A DNA stretch of 64,000 nucleotides, taken from positions 140,434,501 to 140,498,500 of the forward strand of contig NC_135786.1 of the NCBI RefSeq assembly GCF_051106095.1, given 5' to 3'. Numbering within the stretch: the stretch's first letter is position 1; each line of letters starts with the position of its first letter. The notes below the pieces were generated by a model. The model worked only from the letters and a program-made list of their open reading frames with translations. It was not told where the DNA came from and did not search any database. Below, piece after piece: positions 58,101 to 64,000 of the stretch. The translations under genes and the position numbers were made by a program. The stretch is from Pogona vitticeps (lineage: Eukaryota > Chordata > Lepidosauria > Squamata > Agamidae).

Positions 58101-61100
58101 GAAATCTTTGTTAAAATTCAGTTTTGAAAAACTAAGTAACAGTTTTAATAGTTACCATGATAAGATGAAATTTACAGTGAAAGTCTGAAAATTAACAATA
58201 CATTTTGTTCAAATTTAATGGGACGTGGTGGCGCTGCGGGTTAAACTGCTGAAGCCTCTGTGCTGCAAGGTCAGAAGACCTGCAGTCATAAGATCGAATC
58301 CACGCGACGGAGTGAGCCCACGTTGCTTGTCCCAACTCCCGCCAACCTAGCGGTTCAAAAGCATGCAAAATGCAAAAATGCGAGTAAATAGGTACCACCT
58401 CGGTGGGAAGGTAAACAGCGTTTCACTTCTAGTCACGCTGGCCACGTGACCACGGAGAATTGTCTGCGGACAAACGCTACCTCTATGGGTTGGAAACAGA
58501 GATGAGCACCACCCCCTAGAGTCGGATACGACTGGATGAATTGTCAAGGGGAGCCTTTACCTTTACCTTTCTGTTGAAATTATGCTAGTATTTTGAGGTG
58601 CTGTGGATAGCAATTGCACTTTTATGTATTGATATAATTCTTCATTATTGCAGAAAAGATATAAAGTTTGTCAGTGAAATTGAAAAAGAAATGAAAGCCC
58701 TTATAGAAGCAGTTAATAAGGTTAGTAATGGGGGGGAACTATATCTCTAACTAGACAAATCTAAAGAGATATGTATGCATTTCATTCATATTTGGAAATA
58801 AAATCTGTTTTTGTAAAGATTTAAAGCAGGCTTGTCCAACCTGCGGCCCATGGGCTGCATGCAGCCCAGGTCGGCTCATAATGCAGCCCAGGGCAATTTT
58901 TTATTTTTAAAGAAATTCCAAAGTTTCAAGTTACACTGCCGCGCTTGCGGCCGGACTGCGGCCGGGGCACGTCACAACGGTAGGTGGGGAGAGAGGGAAG
59001 GAAGGAGTGGGAGGGGAGGGGGCTGCGTGACTGCATTGTGCCGTCTGTGTCAATAGGTGGACCCCCTCCCGGCCCCATAAAGCCACCGGAGTCGAAGCTG
59101 GCAGCCTCTGCTGTCTGAGATTGCAGCTCCGGTAAGCACGCTTGGAGCGGGGCTGCGGAGGACAGCTAGGGTTGCCCCCCATATGACCCGAACCAAATTT
59201 ATGTGCAGCCCAAACCAAATTTTCATCTAATGTGGCCCAGGGAAGGTGAAAGGTTGGACACCCCTGGTTTAAAGACAGATTTATATAAACATATCTTGCA
59301 AATAAATGTGTCTTACTTACATGAACTCAATATCAAATTTTATTCAGGTAGCTTTTATTGTTAAGATTTACTAGAGTACTCCAGAGAATTAGATTATTTT
59401 ATAGGAGACAAGTTCTGGCCACCATAGTTTCAGAAAGATATTAATAACAAAAACATATCCAGTGGAAGGCAACAAAGACAATATAAGATCTGGAAATGAA
59501 GATATACCAGGGGGTGCTGATAAGTATTGAGCCTTTCCCAGAAAAAAATTGAGCTAGGAAGCTGTAACTGCCACACTATTCTACATATTCCTCCAGGAAG
59601 TCAATACACTTGTGACATCTGTCCTGCAGCTTCTTAAGTCCCTGAAGATAAAATTATTCCAACTTCTGGTGTAACCACTCATTTGCAGCATTAGTTGCCT
59701 CTAGAACACTCCCAAATCGTTGTCCCTTTAGGTGTTTTTTGAGTTTGGGGAACAGATAATAGTCAGAAGGAGCCAGGTTGGGAGAATAGGGTGGATGGGG
59801 CATCACTTGAAAGCCTAAGGACGCCCGTTTTGCCATTGTTTCACCTGCAGTGTGTGACGAGGCATTGTCATGCAACAGGATGACACCTTTGGAGAGTTTT
59901 CCTCAACGTTTTTCCTTGATGTTTTGCCTCAACTTCGTCAATAAAGCACAGTAATATTTTGCATTGATGGTTGAACCCTCTTGAAGGCAGTCCACCAGCA
60001 GAACTCCCTTCTTCTCACAAAAACCTGTTGCCATTTGCTTCTGCACCTATCTTTGCACTCGGAACTTTTTTGGCCTGGGGGAACCACTGTGTCTCCATTC
60101 CTTAGACTGTTCCTTTGTCTCAGGATCATAACAGTAGATCCATGTCTCATCACCAGTTTCCAGTTTGCCAGGAAATCTGACTCATTTCTTCCAAAATGTT
60201 CCAAAACAGCCACCAATGACTCCACACATTTCCTCTTTTGTTCGGTTGTCGAAAGTTTGGGGATCCACTTTGCTGCCAGCTTTCTTCTTTCCAAGTTGTT
60301 GTGGATAATGGCACCAACTCTCTCACATGATATTCTCAGATATATAGCAATACTTTTGGCTGATATTCGGCCATCCTCCATGATCATGTCATGGATGGCT
60401 TTCACATTTGCAGGCACAGAGACAGAAAAAGGCCTTCCACTGGGTTTCTCACATTCAACACTAAAATGGCCAGTTTTAAAATTGACAACCGAACGTTTAA
60501 CTGTTGCATATCAAGGGCCACTGTCACCCATAGTTTGTGACATTTCATCATGGATCTGCTTTGCACCTTTCCCTTGGAGAAACAGGAACTTGATTATGGT
60601 CCTATGCTCTTCCACACTGAACTTTTCTGGAGGTGCTGCCATGTTCACTTTGGACCTGAACCTGAAACATAAGTTAAAGTCATAGGTAGTTGATTTTTGC
60701 ACCATTGAATACAGACAAATTGGCCAACCTGCAATTTATAGCTTCCTAGCTCATTTTTTTCTGGGAAAGGCTCAATACTTATCAGCACCCCCTTGTAAGG
60801 AATGGTTGATGGAACTGGGTATGTTTAGCCTGGAAATAAGAAGAGTGAGAGGCTTTTTGGTAGCCATCTTATTATTTGAAGGCCTGTCACTTATTTTATC
60901 CACAGTTGGAGAAAGCTTATTTTGTGTAGCTCCAGAGAACACAGCCAGAAGTAACATATTCAAATAACAAGAAGGGAGATATCACCTAAACATTAAGAAC
61001 CACTTCTTGACAGTTAAGGCTCTTGGAAACTGGAGTAGATTTCCTCAAAGGGTGGTGGACTCTCCTTCATTAGAGTTGTTCAAACAGGTTTTATTGCCAA

Positions 61101-63475
61101 CTAGGGATATTCAGTGGTGAATGTCTTGCTTTGGAATCCCTTCTATGATTCTGTGCAGTCTAGTCATACGCATGCTTCTGGGTGTTGGGAAAAAAGGCTA
61201 GAAACTACATATTTAATCTTCACCAGTCTTCATAAAGATAATGTTTCCTTCTGATTCAGAGCAAGCATACAAAGAAGAGTCATTGTTTCCCACCCATGAA
61301 CAGAGAACACCGTCGAATCATCCATGAGCTTGCTCAGGCTTATGGCATTGAGAGTGTGAGCTATGATAACGAACCAAAGCGCAATGTTGTTATCAGTGCG
61401 GTGAAGTATGTTGTTCCATTTTTTTGTTCTAAGTGGCAAATGTGTCAATAAGTGCTATCATACTTGTATTTGCTATATTTAAACCAATTTGATTTTTATA
61501 TTTACATGGTCCAGATGCCATACACATTTATGTTGATGAGGTCATTGTATTTTTGTGACCTTGTTGAAAAAGTTTCCCTTTTGATTCAGTTCATATAATT
61601 TCTTCTTTACACATTTAAATGCTAATGGTTGCTACTAAATATATTTTCATGTAAAAGTCCTGATTAAAGCTAAAAATTCTGATATGTAACTTGTAGCAAT
61701 GGAAGGGTGATGATATCAGCAACAGGGGGTAAATTTCGGTAATTAACAAGTTCTCACCACTTTTTGGACTCCGCTCAACTCCTTTCATACCACTTGGAAG
61801 TGGTAGAAATCATGGCATTGAAGGAAGACATTTAATTACCAAATATAGCCACCACTGGATAAAGTTACTAGCAGAGGGAGATTTTCAATAATTAGACTTC
61901 TTTCTTCATCCCTAGTCTCCCATAGCTTCCACACAATTAAAAAGATTACAAGTAAGTTGGAAAAGCCGGAACTTTTAAGTTACTGAATATCGTCACCTAC
62001 TAATGATCTCATCACCCTTCCACTTGCATAAGTTAACAGGATTTCAGCCGATTAGTTAGGAACACAACCCCACCCCAATCAATGTATTTGTGCACTTTAG
62101 ACTTGTCTGCTATTTTATTAATCAAACCTCTGTTTCTTCAGATATTACTGTTTGTGGCATTTGTCGTTAAATATCTTCATTTAATAAAAATCCTCACTAG
62201 TCCTGCAAAATGATGGATTGTACTTAACATATTTTGAAAAATCTGAACATTATCTTATCATTTGCATTTCTTGTCTGAAGAGAGAACTAGTCCAGTGGTT
62301 CTTAACCTTTGTTACTCGGATGCTTTTGAACTGCAACTCCCAGAAACCCCAGTCAGCACAGCTGGTGGTGAAGGCTTCTGGGAGTTGCAGTCCAAAACTC
62401 CTGAGTAACTCAAGGTTAAGAACCAGTGAACTAGTCCATTAAAATGACTCTTCCCCTTACCTTCATGGCGCTCTTACGTCAAAATATGAGGAAACAAAAA
62501 AGTGCCATACAGTTAGAGTCATGCAGGCATCATATGACAAATCTCATTGATATCTTGACTTTCTTTCTCCAGAGGGAAATCAGTTTGCCCAACAGTTACT
62601 CTGACATCACTGCTTACCAAGGAGAGGCAGACTAGACCCCCGCCACCTATTCCTCATCACAAACAATCAGAGAAGTATGTAAACTTTTAAATATTTGTGT
62701 TGGCAGAGTACTCTTTATCGAAGAGTAGACTTTGGTCTAGATGGGCGGGGTACAAATTAAATAAATAAATAAAAAATCTCAGACTGACTGTGAATACATT
62801 TAGTGGTGTATTCCCTAGCTGGTGAAGTGTGGGCTATGTGAACATATTGCCTTTGGGAACTTACTGCTCTCTAATGAATTAATCTTATAGATAAGAATGG
62901 TCATCATGGGATCCAGATTATATCAGTGCTTATACAGGTTTTTGTGAAGGCTTGTAGAATTTTTACTAAGTTTTATCTTTCAGTTCTGTTAGTTTTAGTT
63001 AAATCTGTGTTGTCTGAAGTGTACTCAGTTGACAGTATAATATAGTGTAATATAGTATAATATATGTTTTAATTGTTTAGACAGATTTTTAGTACACAAA
63101 GTGTACCTCAAAACATGACTTTAATGTCTAAGGTGATTTCTTAATTTAGGCAGTTTACCTCCAAATATTATATTTGTGTTACATTGGTTTAACCGGGCAA
63201 GAGAATTTCGGCTACAATCTGGCAGTTGCAGAGAGCCCACCCATTCACACTTCTCCTGCTTCTGGCCAAAATGTTCTATTGACTCAGGAATGCTCCCACA
63301 TCCCCAAGGCAAATTTCTTGATAACATTTCCCTTTTCACATAAAATATCTTCATTTTTGTTTCTCTGGGTCCCCCCCCCCCAATTCTTTGTGTTAATTTC
63401 AGGCATGGGAGTAGCAGCTCAGAGAGAGGATTCAAAGAGGAGCCAGTAATTGACTACTTTGATGTACAGGATTGA
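18526..63475 (+). CDS. NFX1: NFX1, X-box/NF-X1-type zinc finger protein, complete (24 coding exons)
   Basis: NFX1 binds X-box DNA and, with PABPC, mRNA; in mammals it represses MHC class II genes and controls TERT. Exons: 18526-18553, 20370-21362, 24945-25106, 25343-25420, 28489-28594, 29590-29661, 32280-32419, 33196-33277, 33375-33592, 34184-34281, 35401-35431, 36332-36411, 36523-36631, 38786-38905, 41566-41645, 50728-50958, 52544-52617, 53775-53876, 54704-54745, 57220-57318, 58654-58720, 61260-61405, 62573-62674, 63403-63475. All junctions are GT-AG with matching phases; total 3333 nt, 1110 residues (human about 1120). Domains: PAM2 motif at 12-21 ([10 protein letters not shown]); a basic/Ser-rich region to ~340; RING/PHD-like finger ~354-410 (CMVCC...CYHVFHLSC...CPAC); NFX1-type fingers ~430-880 (for example [20 protein letters not shown]); R3H ~1017-1075 ([17 protein letters not shown]); C-terminus [10 protein letters not shown]. 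The start has a good Kozak context (G at -3 and +4) and matches mammalian MAEA. Confidence 0.95.
19111..20369. other. NFX1 intron 1, remainder
   Basis: Intron between the 28-nt first coding segment and large exon 2. Outside the CpG island I see no bounded mobile element or other gene. Confidence 0.5.
21498..21745. mobile_element. Penelope-like retroelement fragment in inverted-arm form with 14-bp target duplication
   Basis: The element (21512-21731, 220 bp) is flanked by perfect 14-bp copies of CACTTAAGCAATTT (21498-21511 and 21732-21745), so it arrived by a target-primed type of insertion. It has two inverted arms: about 21553-21632 and 21644-21731 are reverse complements (for example 'gaaggttgttcttcctaac' against 'aggaagaacaaccttc'). 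The left arm runs on to 'gaaggctttcacggccggga', which matches the 3' end (GGCCGTGAAAGCCTTCG) of a vertebrate repeat I remember as Penelope-like. Each arm has a CTGAAGA block and a GCGAAAC or GCAAAAC block 17-20 bases later, similar to a hammerhead ribozyme core. It lies in NFX1 intron 2. Confidence 0.6.
21746..23143. other. NFX1 intron 2, unassigned part
   Basis: No exon. A minus-strand open frame of 181 codons (22796 to 22251) is unrecognised. A perfect 11-bp hairpin lies at 22763-22794 (GGAAGCAGGTG, 10-base loop, then its complement). Otherwise nothing bounded. Confidence 0.5.
23161..23509 (-). mobile_element. Sauria-type tRNA-derived SINE
   Basis: On the minus strand it begins GGGACGTGGTGGCGCTGCGG, followed by a tRNA-like B-box region (GATCGAATCCATGCG), a GC-rich body and a tail ending in repeated ACCTTT. 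This is the layout I know for squamate Sauria SINEs. It is flanked by copies of TGTATCATTAGGTRAAA (23144-23160 and 23510-23526; 16 of 17 identical). It lies in NFX1 intron 2. A second copy is at 58220-58570. Confidence 0.8.
23527..23821 (+). mobile_element. BovB LINE 3' fragment
   Basis: The 295 bp are nearly the same as the 3' part of the BovB copy at about 6010-6300 ('aaatcaacc', 'gtgctcactggaaggacaga', 'gtcacgaagagtcggacatg') and end in (AAC)n. The 5' part is missing, as usual for BovB insertions. The target motif ATCATTAGGTG lies on both sides (about 23513-23523 and 23822-23832). Confidence 0.88.
24140..24282. repeat. AT-rich palindromic MITE-like repeat
   Basis: Left part 'gatttaaatcatgatttaaa' and right part 'atttaaatcataatttaaat' form a near-perfect palindrome, with outer ends 'gtagatcaaggtggat' and 'ctaccctgatgtag' also inversely related. 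Non-coding; class not certain. Confidence 0.5.
25471..25883. mobile_element. Tc1/mariner-type MITE
   Basis: A 413-bp element with TA at both flanks (25469-25470 and 25884-25885). The left end is CAGTGGTGCCTCGCTAGACA and the right-end complement is CAGTGGTGCCTCGCTAGATG. The ends match those at 3320 and 51182, while the interior differs ('cactagacaac' repeats). It lies 50 bp downstream of NFX1 exon 4, in intron 4. Confidence 0.85.
25886..28488. other. NFX1 intron 4, remainder
   Basis: No exon. Around 26400-26610 an open frame reads [20 protein letters not shown], faintly like the C-terminal tail of RTE-type LINEs, but too weak to call. A compound (CT)n(AC)n microsatellite lies at about 26898-26932. 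The rest is unremarkable AT-rich sequence. Confidence 0.45.
31060..31135 (-). mobile_element. L2/CR1-group LINE 3' tail remnant
   Basis: The stretch 'tatttatatgccgcctttct' followed by 'ccaaggaggcttacattta' is the complement of the common squamate LINE 3' end (GTAAGCC...GGCGGCATATAAAT). Only the tail is present. Confidence 0.6.
31341..31468. mobile_element. hAT-type MITE
   Basis: A 128-bp element with ends CAGTGGTTCCCACTCTTG and, on the complement of the right end, CAGTGGTTCCCAACCTTG. The inner parts 'ttggactgcaactccc' and 'gggagttgcagtccaa' are also inverse repeats. The flanking 8-mers do not match well, so the target duplication has decayed. Confidence 0.7.
34377..34456. repeat. Short inverted-repeat MITE remnant
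   Basis: CCCTCCAGATGTTGCTGG near 34378 and the inverse AACATCTGGAGGG near 34443-34455 bracket about 50 bases including 'caccatcaggccc'. This is a common amniote non-autonomous DNA repeat; the class is probably hAT. It lies just after NFX1 exon 10, in intron 10. Confidence 0.5.
37020..37130 (-). mobile_element. LINE 3' tail remnant
   Basis: The sequence 'atatttttgccccgcttttg' followed by 'gccaaagcggccctaagag' resembles the complement of an L2-group LINE 3' end. It is short and degraded, within NFX1 intron 13. Confidence 0.35.
37131..38785. other. NFX1 intron 13, remainder
   Basis: AT-rich intronic sequence with no recognised element or gene. Confidence 0.5.
39389..40190 (-). other. Unassigned repeat-like segment with minus-strand open frames
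   Basis: Overlapping minus-strand frames encode a charged, coiled-coil-like peptide ([18 protein letters not shown], 39957 to about 39700) and, further on, [20 protein letters not shown] (39628 to 39389). The base composition (pyrimidine-rich on +) differs from the neighbouring intron. It looks like an old mobile-element coding remnant, but I cannot name the family. Confidence 0.3.
40378..40460. mobile_element. hAT-type MITE remnant
   Basis: The stretch beginning 'caggggtaggcaattttgat' with 'gggcctagaggccacattt' resembles the CAGGGGT-type ends and body of amniote hAT MITEs. Only one end is visible. Confidence 0.4.
40890..41020 (+). mobile_element. L2/CR1-group LINE 3' end with (AAAT)n tail
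   Basis: Plus-strand sequence 'gtaagccgcccagagacctt' then 'gtgtgggcggcatataaatt' and an (AAAT)n run: the typical squamate LINE terminus. The body is 5' truncated. Confidence 0.7.
42318..42690 (-). repeat. 3' LTR of the provirus (element sense)
   Basis: 373 bp, starts TGTGGGAAAATAGCC and ends AATCCCCACA on the + strand. On the element's own strand it carries AATAAA in TTAATAAAAACG (+ strand near 42470-42482), a candidate poly(A) signal. Nearly identical to 47234-47606. Confidence 0.9.
45794..47068 (-). pseudogene. gag-like frame of the fossil provirus
   Basis: The N-terminus begins MGS, a possible myristoylation signal. A matrix-type helical region with [15 protein letters not shown] follows, the pattern of betaretroviral matrix proteins. 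The middle is Pro/Gln-rich. It is part of a broken provirus and is listed only as a fossil component. Confidence 0.7.
47234..47606 (-). repeat. 5' LTR of the provirus (element sense)
   Basis: 373 bp, a direct repeat of 42318-42690 with about two differences seen by eye. It would carry the proviral promoter, transcribing toward lower coordinates. No TATA box can be assigned with confidence. Confidence 0.9.
47925..48115 (-). mobile_element. LINE 3' tail inserted in the L2-like LINE
   Basis: The segment 'ttttatttatatgccgcatt' ... 'gcgactcacatcattaaaat' is the complement of a LINE 3' UTR. It interrupts the 3' UTR of the surrounding plus-strand LINE, which resumes after about 48115. Confidence 0.6.
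48236..50727. other. NFX1 intron 15, right part
   Basis: No exon. A 154-codon plus-strand frame (48614-49078) is unrecognised. A short CR1-like tail ('agggtcccttccagctctgc') lies at about 50548-50570, and a worn SINE segment ('aacttgtggcgaccctttcc') at 50603-50640. The rest shows nothing I can name. Confidence 0.45.
49621..49676. repeat. (TTCC)n microsatellite
   Basis: About 13-14 perfect tetranucleotide units in NFX1 intron 15. Confidence 0.95.
51182..51691. mobile_element. Tc1/mariner-type MITE
   Basis: A 510-bp element bounded by TA (51180-51181 and 51692-51693). The left end is CAGTGGTGCCTCGCAAGACG; the complement of the right end is CAATGGTGCCTTGCAAAATG. The interior is GC-rich ('gggcgggagcagag') and differs from the other two copies. 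Located in NFX1 intron 16. Confidence 0.85.
51718..52135 (-). mobile_element. CR1 LINE 3' UTR fragment
   Basis: On the + strand it starts CCATAGAATCATAGAATAAT and continues 'ggaaggggcctattgagtcc', the complement of the well-known CR1 3' end (ATTCTATGATTCTATG with TTGGACTAGATGG upstream). It has no coding part beyond the 3' region, so the copy is 5' truncated. Confidence 0.85.
52136..53774. other. NFX1 introns 16-17 around exon 17
   Basis: Apart from exon 17 (52544-52617) I see no gene or bounded element. Near 53088-53250 a motif 'cttccaaaagttacac' occurs twice about 80 bases apart, suggesting a short local duplication. Confidence 0.45.
53965..54135. mobile_element. tRNA-derived SINE
   Basis: 'gccatcaagttgcatttaac' and 'aggtttttcaaggtttgtg' are followed by 'gggattcgaacccagggctc' and 'gactgcactacattggctcc', the complement of a tRNA-like head with B box. 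Same family as 57718-57890. I cannot name the subfamily safely. Confidence 0.6.
54985..55435 (-). mobile_element. L2-group LINE 3' fragment
   Basis: A minus-strand frame (55343 to 55158) reads [20 protein letters not shown], followed by [16 protein letters not shown], the same C-terminus as in the copy at 12235-13569. A 3' UTR continues down to about 54985 and ends in ATTTATTT on the + strand. Confidence 0.75.
55690..56860 (-). mobile_element. Older L2-group LINE fragment
   Basis: Complement pieces match the coding region of the L2 copies: 'ccaccagcactttgaattgt' near 55960 corresponds to the FKVL-type segment, and 'gaccagggtgaccaatgtaa' near 56357 to the segment at 13444-13465 in the better copy. 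Strongly diverged, with many stops. Confidence 0.5.
57718..57890. mobile_element. tRNA-derived SINE
   Basis: 'gttgcatccaacatataatg' and 'agggttttcaaggtgtgtgg' are followed by 'cagtggggatttaaacccag' and 'ctgcccactacatcatacta'. This is the complement of a tRNA-like SINE, as at 53965-54135. Confidence 0.6.
58220..58570 (+). mobile_element. Sauria-type tRNA-derived SINE
   Basis: Begins GGGACGTGGTGGCGCTGCGG, with tRNA-like 'gatcgaatccacgcgacgg', and ends in 'cctttacctttacctttc'. It is a second copy of the SINE at 23161-23509, in the other orientation. Flanks 'tgttcaaattta' and 'tgttgaaatta' suggest a decayed target duplication. The tail block AGAGTCGGATACGACTGG (from about 58519) resembles the BovB 3' end. 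Confidence 0.8.
58827..59266. mobile_element. hAT-type MITE
   Basis: A 440-bp element with ends CAGGCTTGTCCAACCT and, on the complement of the right end, CAGGGGTGTCCAACCT. Flanks are ATTTAAAG (58819-58826) and GTTTAAAG (59267-59274), an 8-bp target duplication with one difference. The interior is GC-rich, including a G/A-rich run near 58982-59030. No transposase. Confidence 0.8.
59405..61160 (+). mobile_element. CR1 LINE 3' fragment interrupted by a mariner
   Basis: CR1 3' sequence runs 59405-59504 ('caagttctggccaccatagt', 'gaaggcaacaaagac'), is interrupted by the mariner at 59507-60795, and resumes at about 60798 ('aactgggtatgtttagcctg', 'gctccagagaacacagcc', 'gggtggtggactctccttca') to the worn end 'cttctatgattctgtg' near 61140-61155. 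It belongs to the same family as the minus copy at 51718-52135. Confidence 0.8.
59507..60795 (-). mobile_element. mariner transposon with decayed transposase
   Basis: A 1289-bp element with TA at both flanks (59505-59506, 60796-60797). Inverted ends are CCAGGGGGTGCTGATAAGTA and, on the complement of the right end, CAAGGGGGTGCTGATAAGTA, with pairing continuing about 50 bp inward. The minus-strand transposase starts near 60645 ([19 protein letters not shown]), with a helix-turn-helix region. The catalytic Asp residues can be seen as GDETW (near 60140), HDNA (59872) and SDYYLFP (about 59765). There are 34 residues between the last two, the D34D spacing of mariner. Full family length, but the frame is interrupted by at least one frameshift and stops, so the copy is inactive. 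Confidence 0.9.
61406..62292. other. NFX1 intron 22, left part
   Basis: No gene or clearly bounded element. Only AT-rich intronic sequence. Confidence 0.5.
62293..62428. mobile_element. hAT-type MITE with perfect 8-bp target duplication
   Basis: 136 bp with ends CAGTGGTTCTTAACCTTTG and, on the complement of the right end, CACTGGTTCTTAACCTTGA. Flanked by exact 8-bp copies of AACTAGTC (62285-62292 and 62429-62436). Inner parts 'tgaactgcaactcccagaa' and 'tctgggagttgcagtccaa' are inverse repeats, as in the copy at 31341. Confidence 0.85.
62735..62775 (+). mobile_element. LINE 3' tail remnant
   Basis: 'tctagatgggcggggtacaa' followed by an (AAAT)n run: the last bases of an L2/CR1-group LINE, in NFX1 intron 23. 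Confidence 0.6.
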
Positions 63476-64000
63476 AGAGATGAACCTGAAATTACACTAT
63501 TGAAAAGTGAATGTGAAGCTGTTGGTGTATTTAGGATAACTTTTGTCAACCAATTATGTTTAGAATTCATATGGACGTTAAGGATGGAAATAAGTTATTC
63601 GTCACAAAATTGTGTAAACCAGTGTGGGGTGGATGGGTGTATTTTTAAAAGAGTGTGGTGAGAGCTGTATATGTGCATCCGTATCCAGCTTTTGATGTGA
63701 ATCTTTGTGTAGTTCATAACTACAAAAAATTAACAAATGGCATCTAATCCGTTACACTATATAAAATAAATGGATTCCTTCTCATCAGGGTCATATATTT
63801 GTCTTAGTGCAAAATTAGATTTATAAAATAGCCTTATTCAGTTGATCCACTCATATGATTGTAGTTACCTTAAGGGAAGAATGGGACTGCACTCACAGGC
63901 TCTACCCCATCTCTCTTCTAACCTACAGTATTCACTGATTTCTGAAAGAAGAGCCTGCTGCCCCTCCCAGAATGATTTAGGACACTAATCTTCTCTGTCA
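63476..64000 (+). terminator. NFX1 3' UTR and candidate poly(A) signal
   Basis: After the NFX1 stop the sequence is AT-rich. AATAAA at 63765-63770 (within 'ataaaataaatgg') is a candidate poly(A) signal, followed by T/G-rich sequence near 63790-63810. Transcript ends cannot be settled from the sequence. Nothing else is seen up to 64000. Confidence 0.5.

Noticed and set aside
59981-60685. 234-codon plus-strand frame
   Set aside because: It lies opposite the mariner transposase, whose motifs are on the minus strand. It is a by-product.

Overview
The window is vertebrate nuclear DNA, most likely from a squamate reptile (lizard or snake). It has spliced genes with canonical GT-AG introns, one CpG island, and a repeat set typical of Squamata: a BovB (RTE) LINE, tRNA-derived SINEs of the Sauria type that share a short tail block with BovB, L2/CR1-group LINEs, an R4-like LINE, hAT and Tc1/mariner MITEs, a Penelope-like fragment and a young betaretrovirus-like provirus. 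All family names come from pattern recognition; no search was run.

Two host genes lie in tandem on the + strand. ANKS6 (3' end only; three exons between 1915 and 7736) supplies the C-terminal part of its SAM domain and its tail. NFX1 is present complete from its start codon at 18526, inside a CpG island, to its stop at 63473-63475. I could place 24 coding exons whose phases all agree, giving a 1110-residue protein with a PAM2 motif, a RING/PHD-like finger, a row of NFX1-type zinc fingers and a C-terminal R3H domain.

Layout: 1-8.7 kb, ANKS6 3' end, with a near-full-length BovB LINE (itself carrying a mariner-type MITE) in the last intron. 8.7-18.1 kb, intergenic, with MITEs, an R4-like LINE, two foldback elements and an L2-group LINE that keeps a 444-codon reverse transcriptase frame. 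18.1-19.1 kb, NFX1 promoter CpG island. 20.4-63.5 kb, NFX1 exons 2-24. Their introns hold a Penelope-like insertion with a 14-bp target duplication, a SINE and a BovB tail inserted one after the other at one target site, several MITEs, an L2-like LINE split by a provirus, CR1 tails, and a mariner transposon inside a CR1 copy.

The two genes are not known to act together: ANKS6 is a ciliary NPHP-module scaffold and NFX1 an RNA/DNA-binding regulator. The remaining content is transposon fossils, whose nesting gives a readable order of insertion events.
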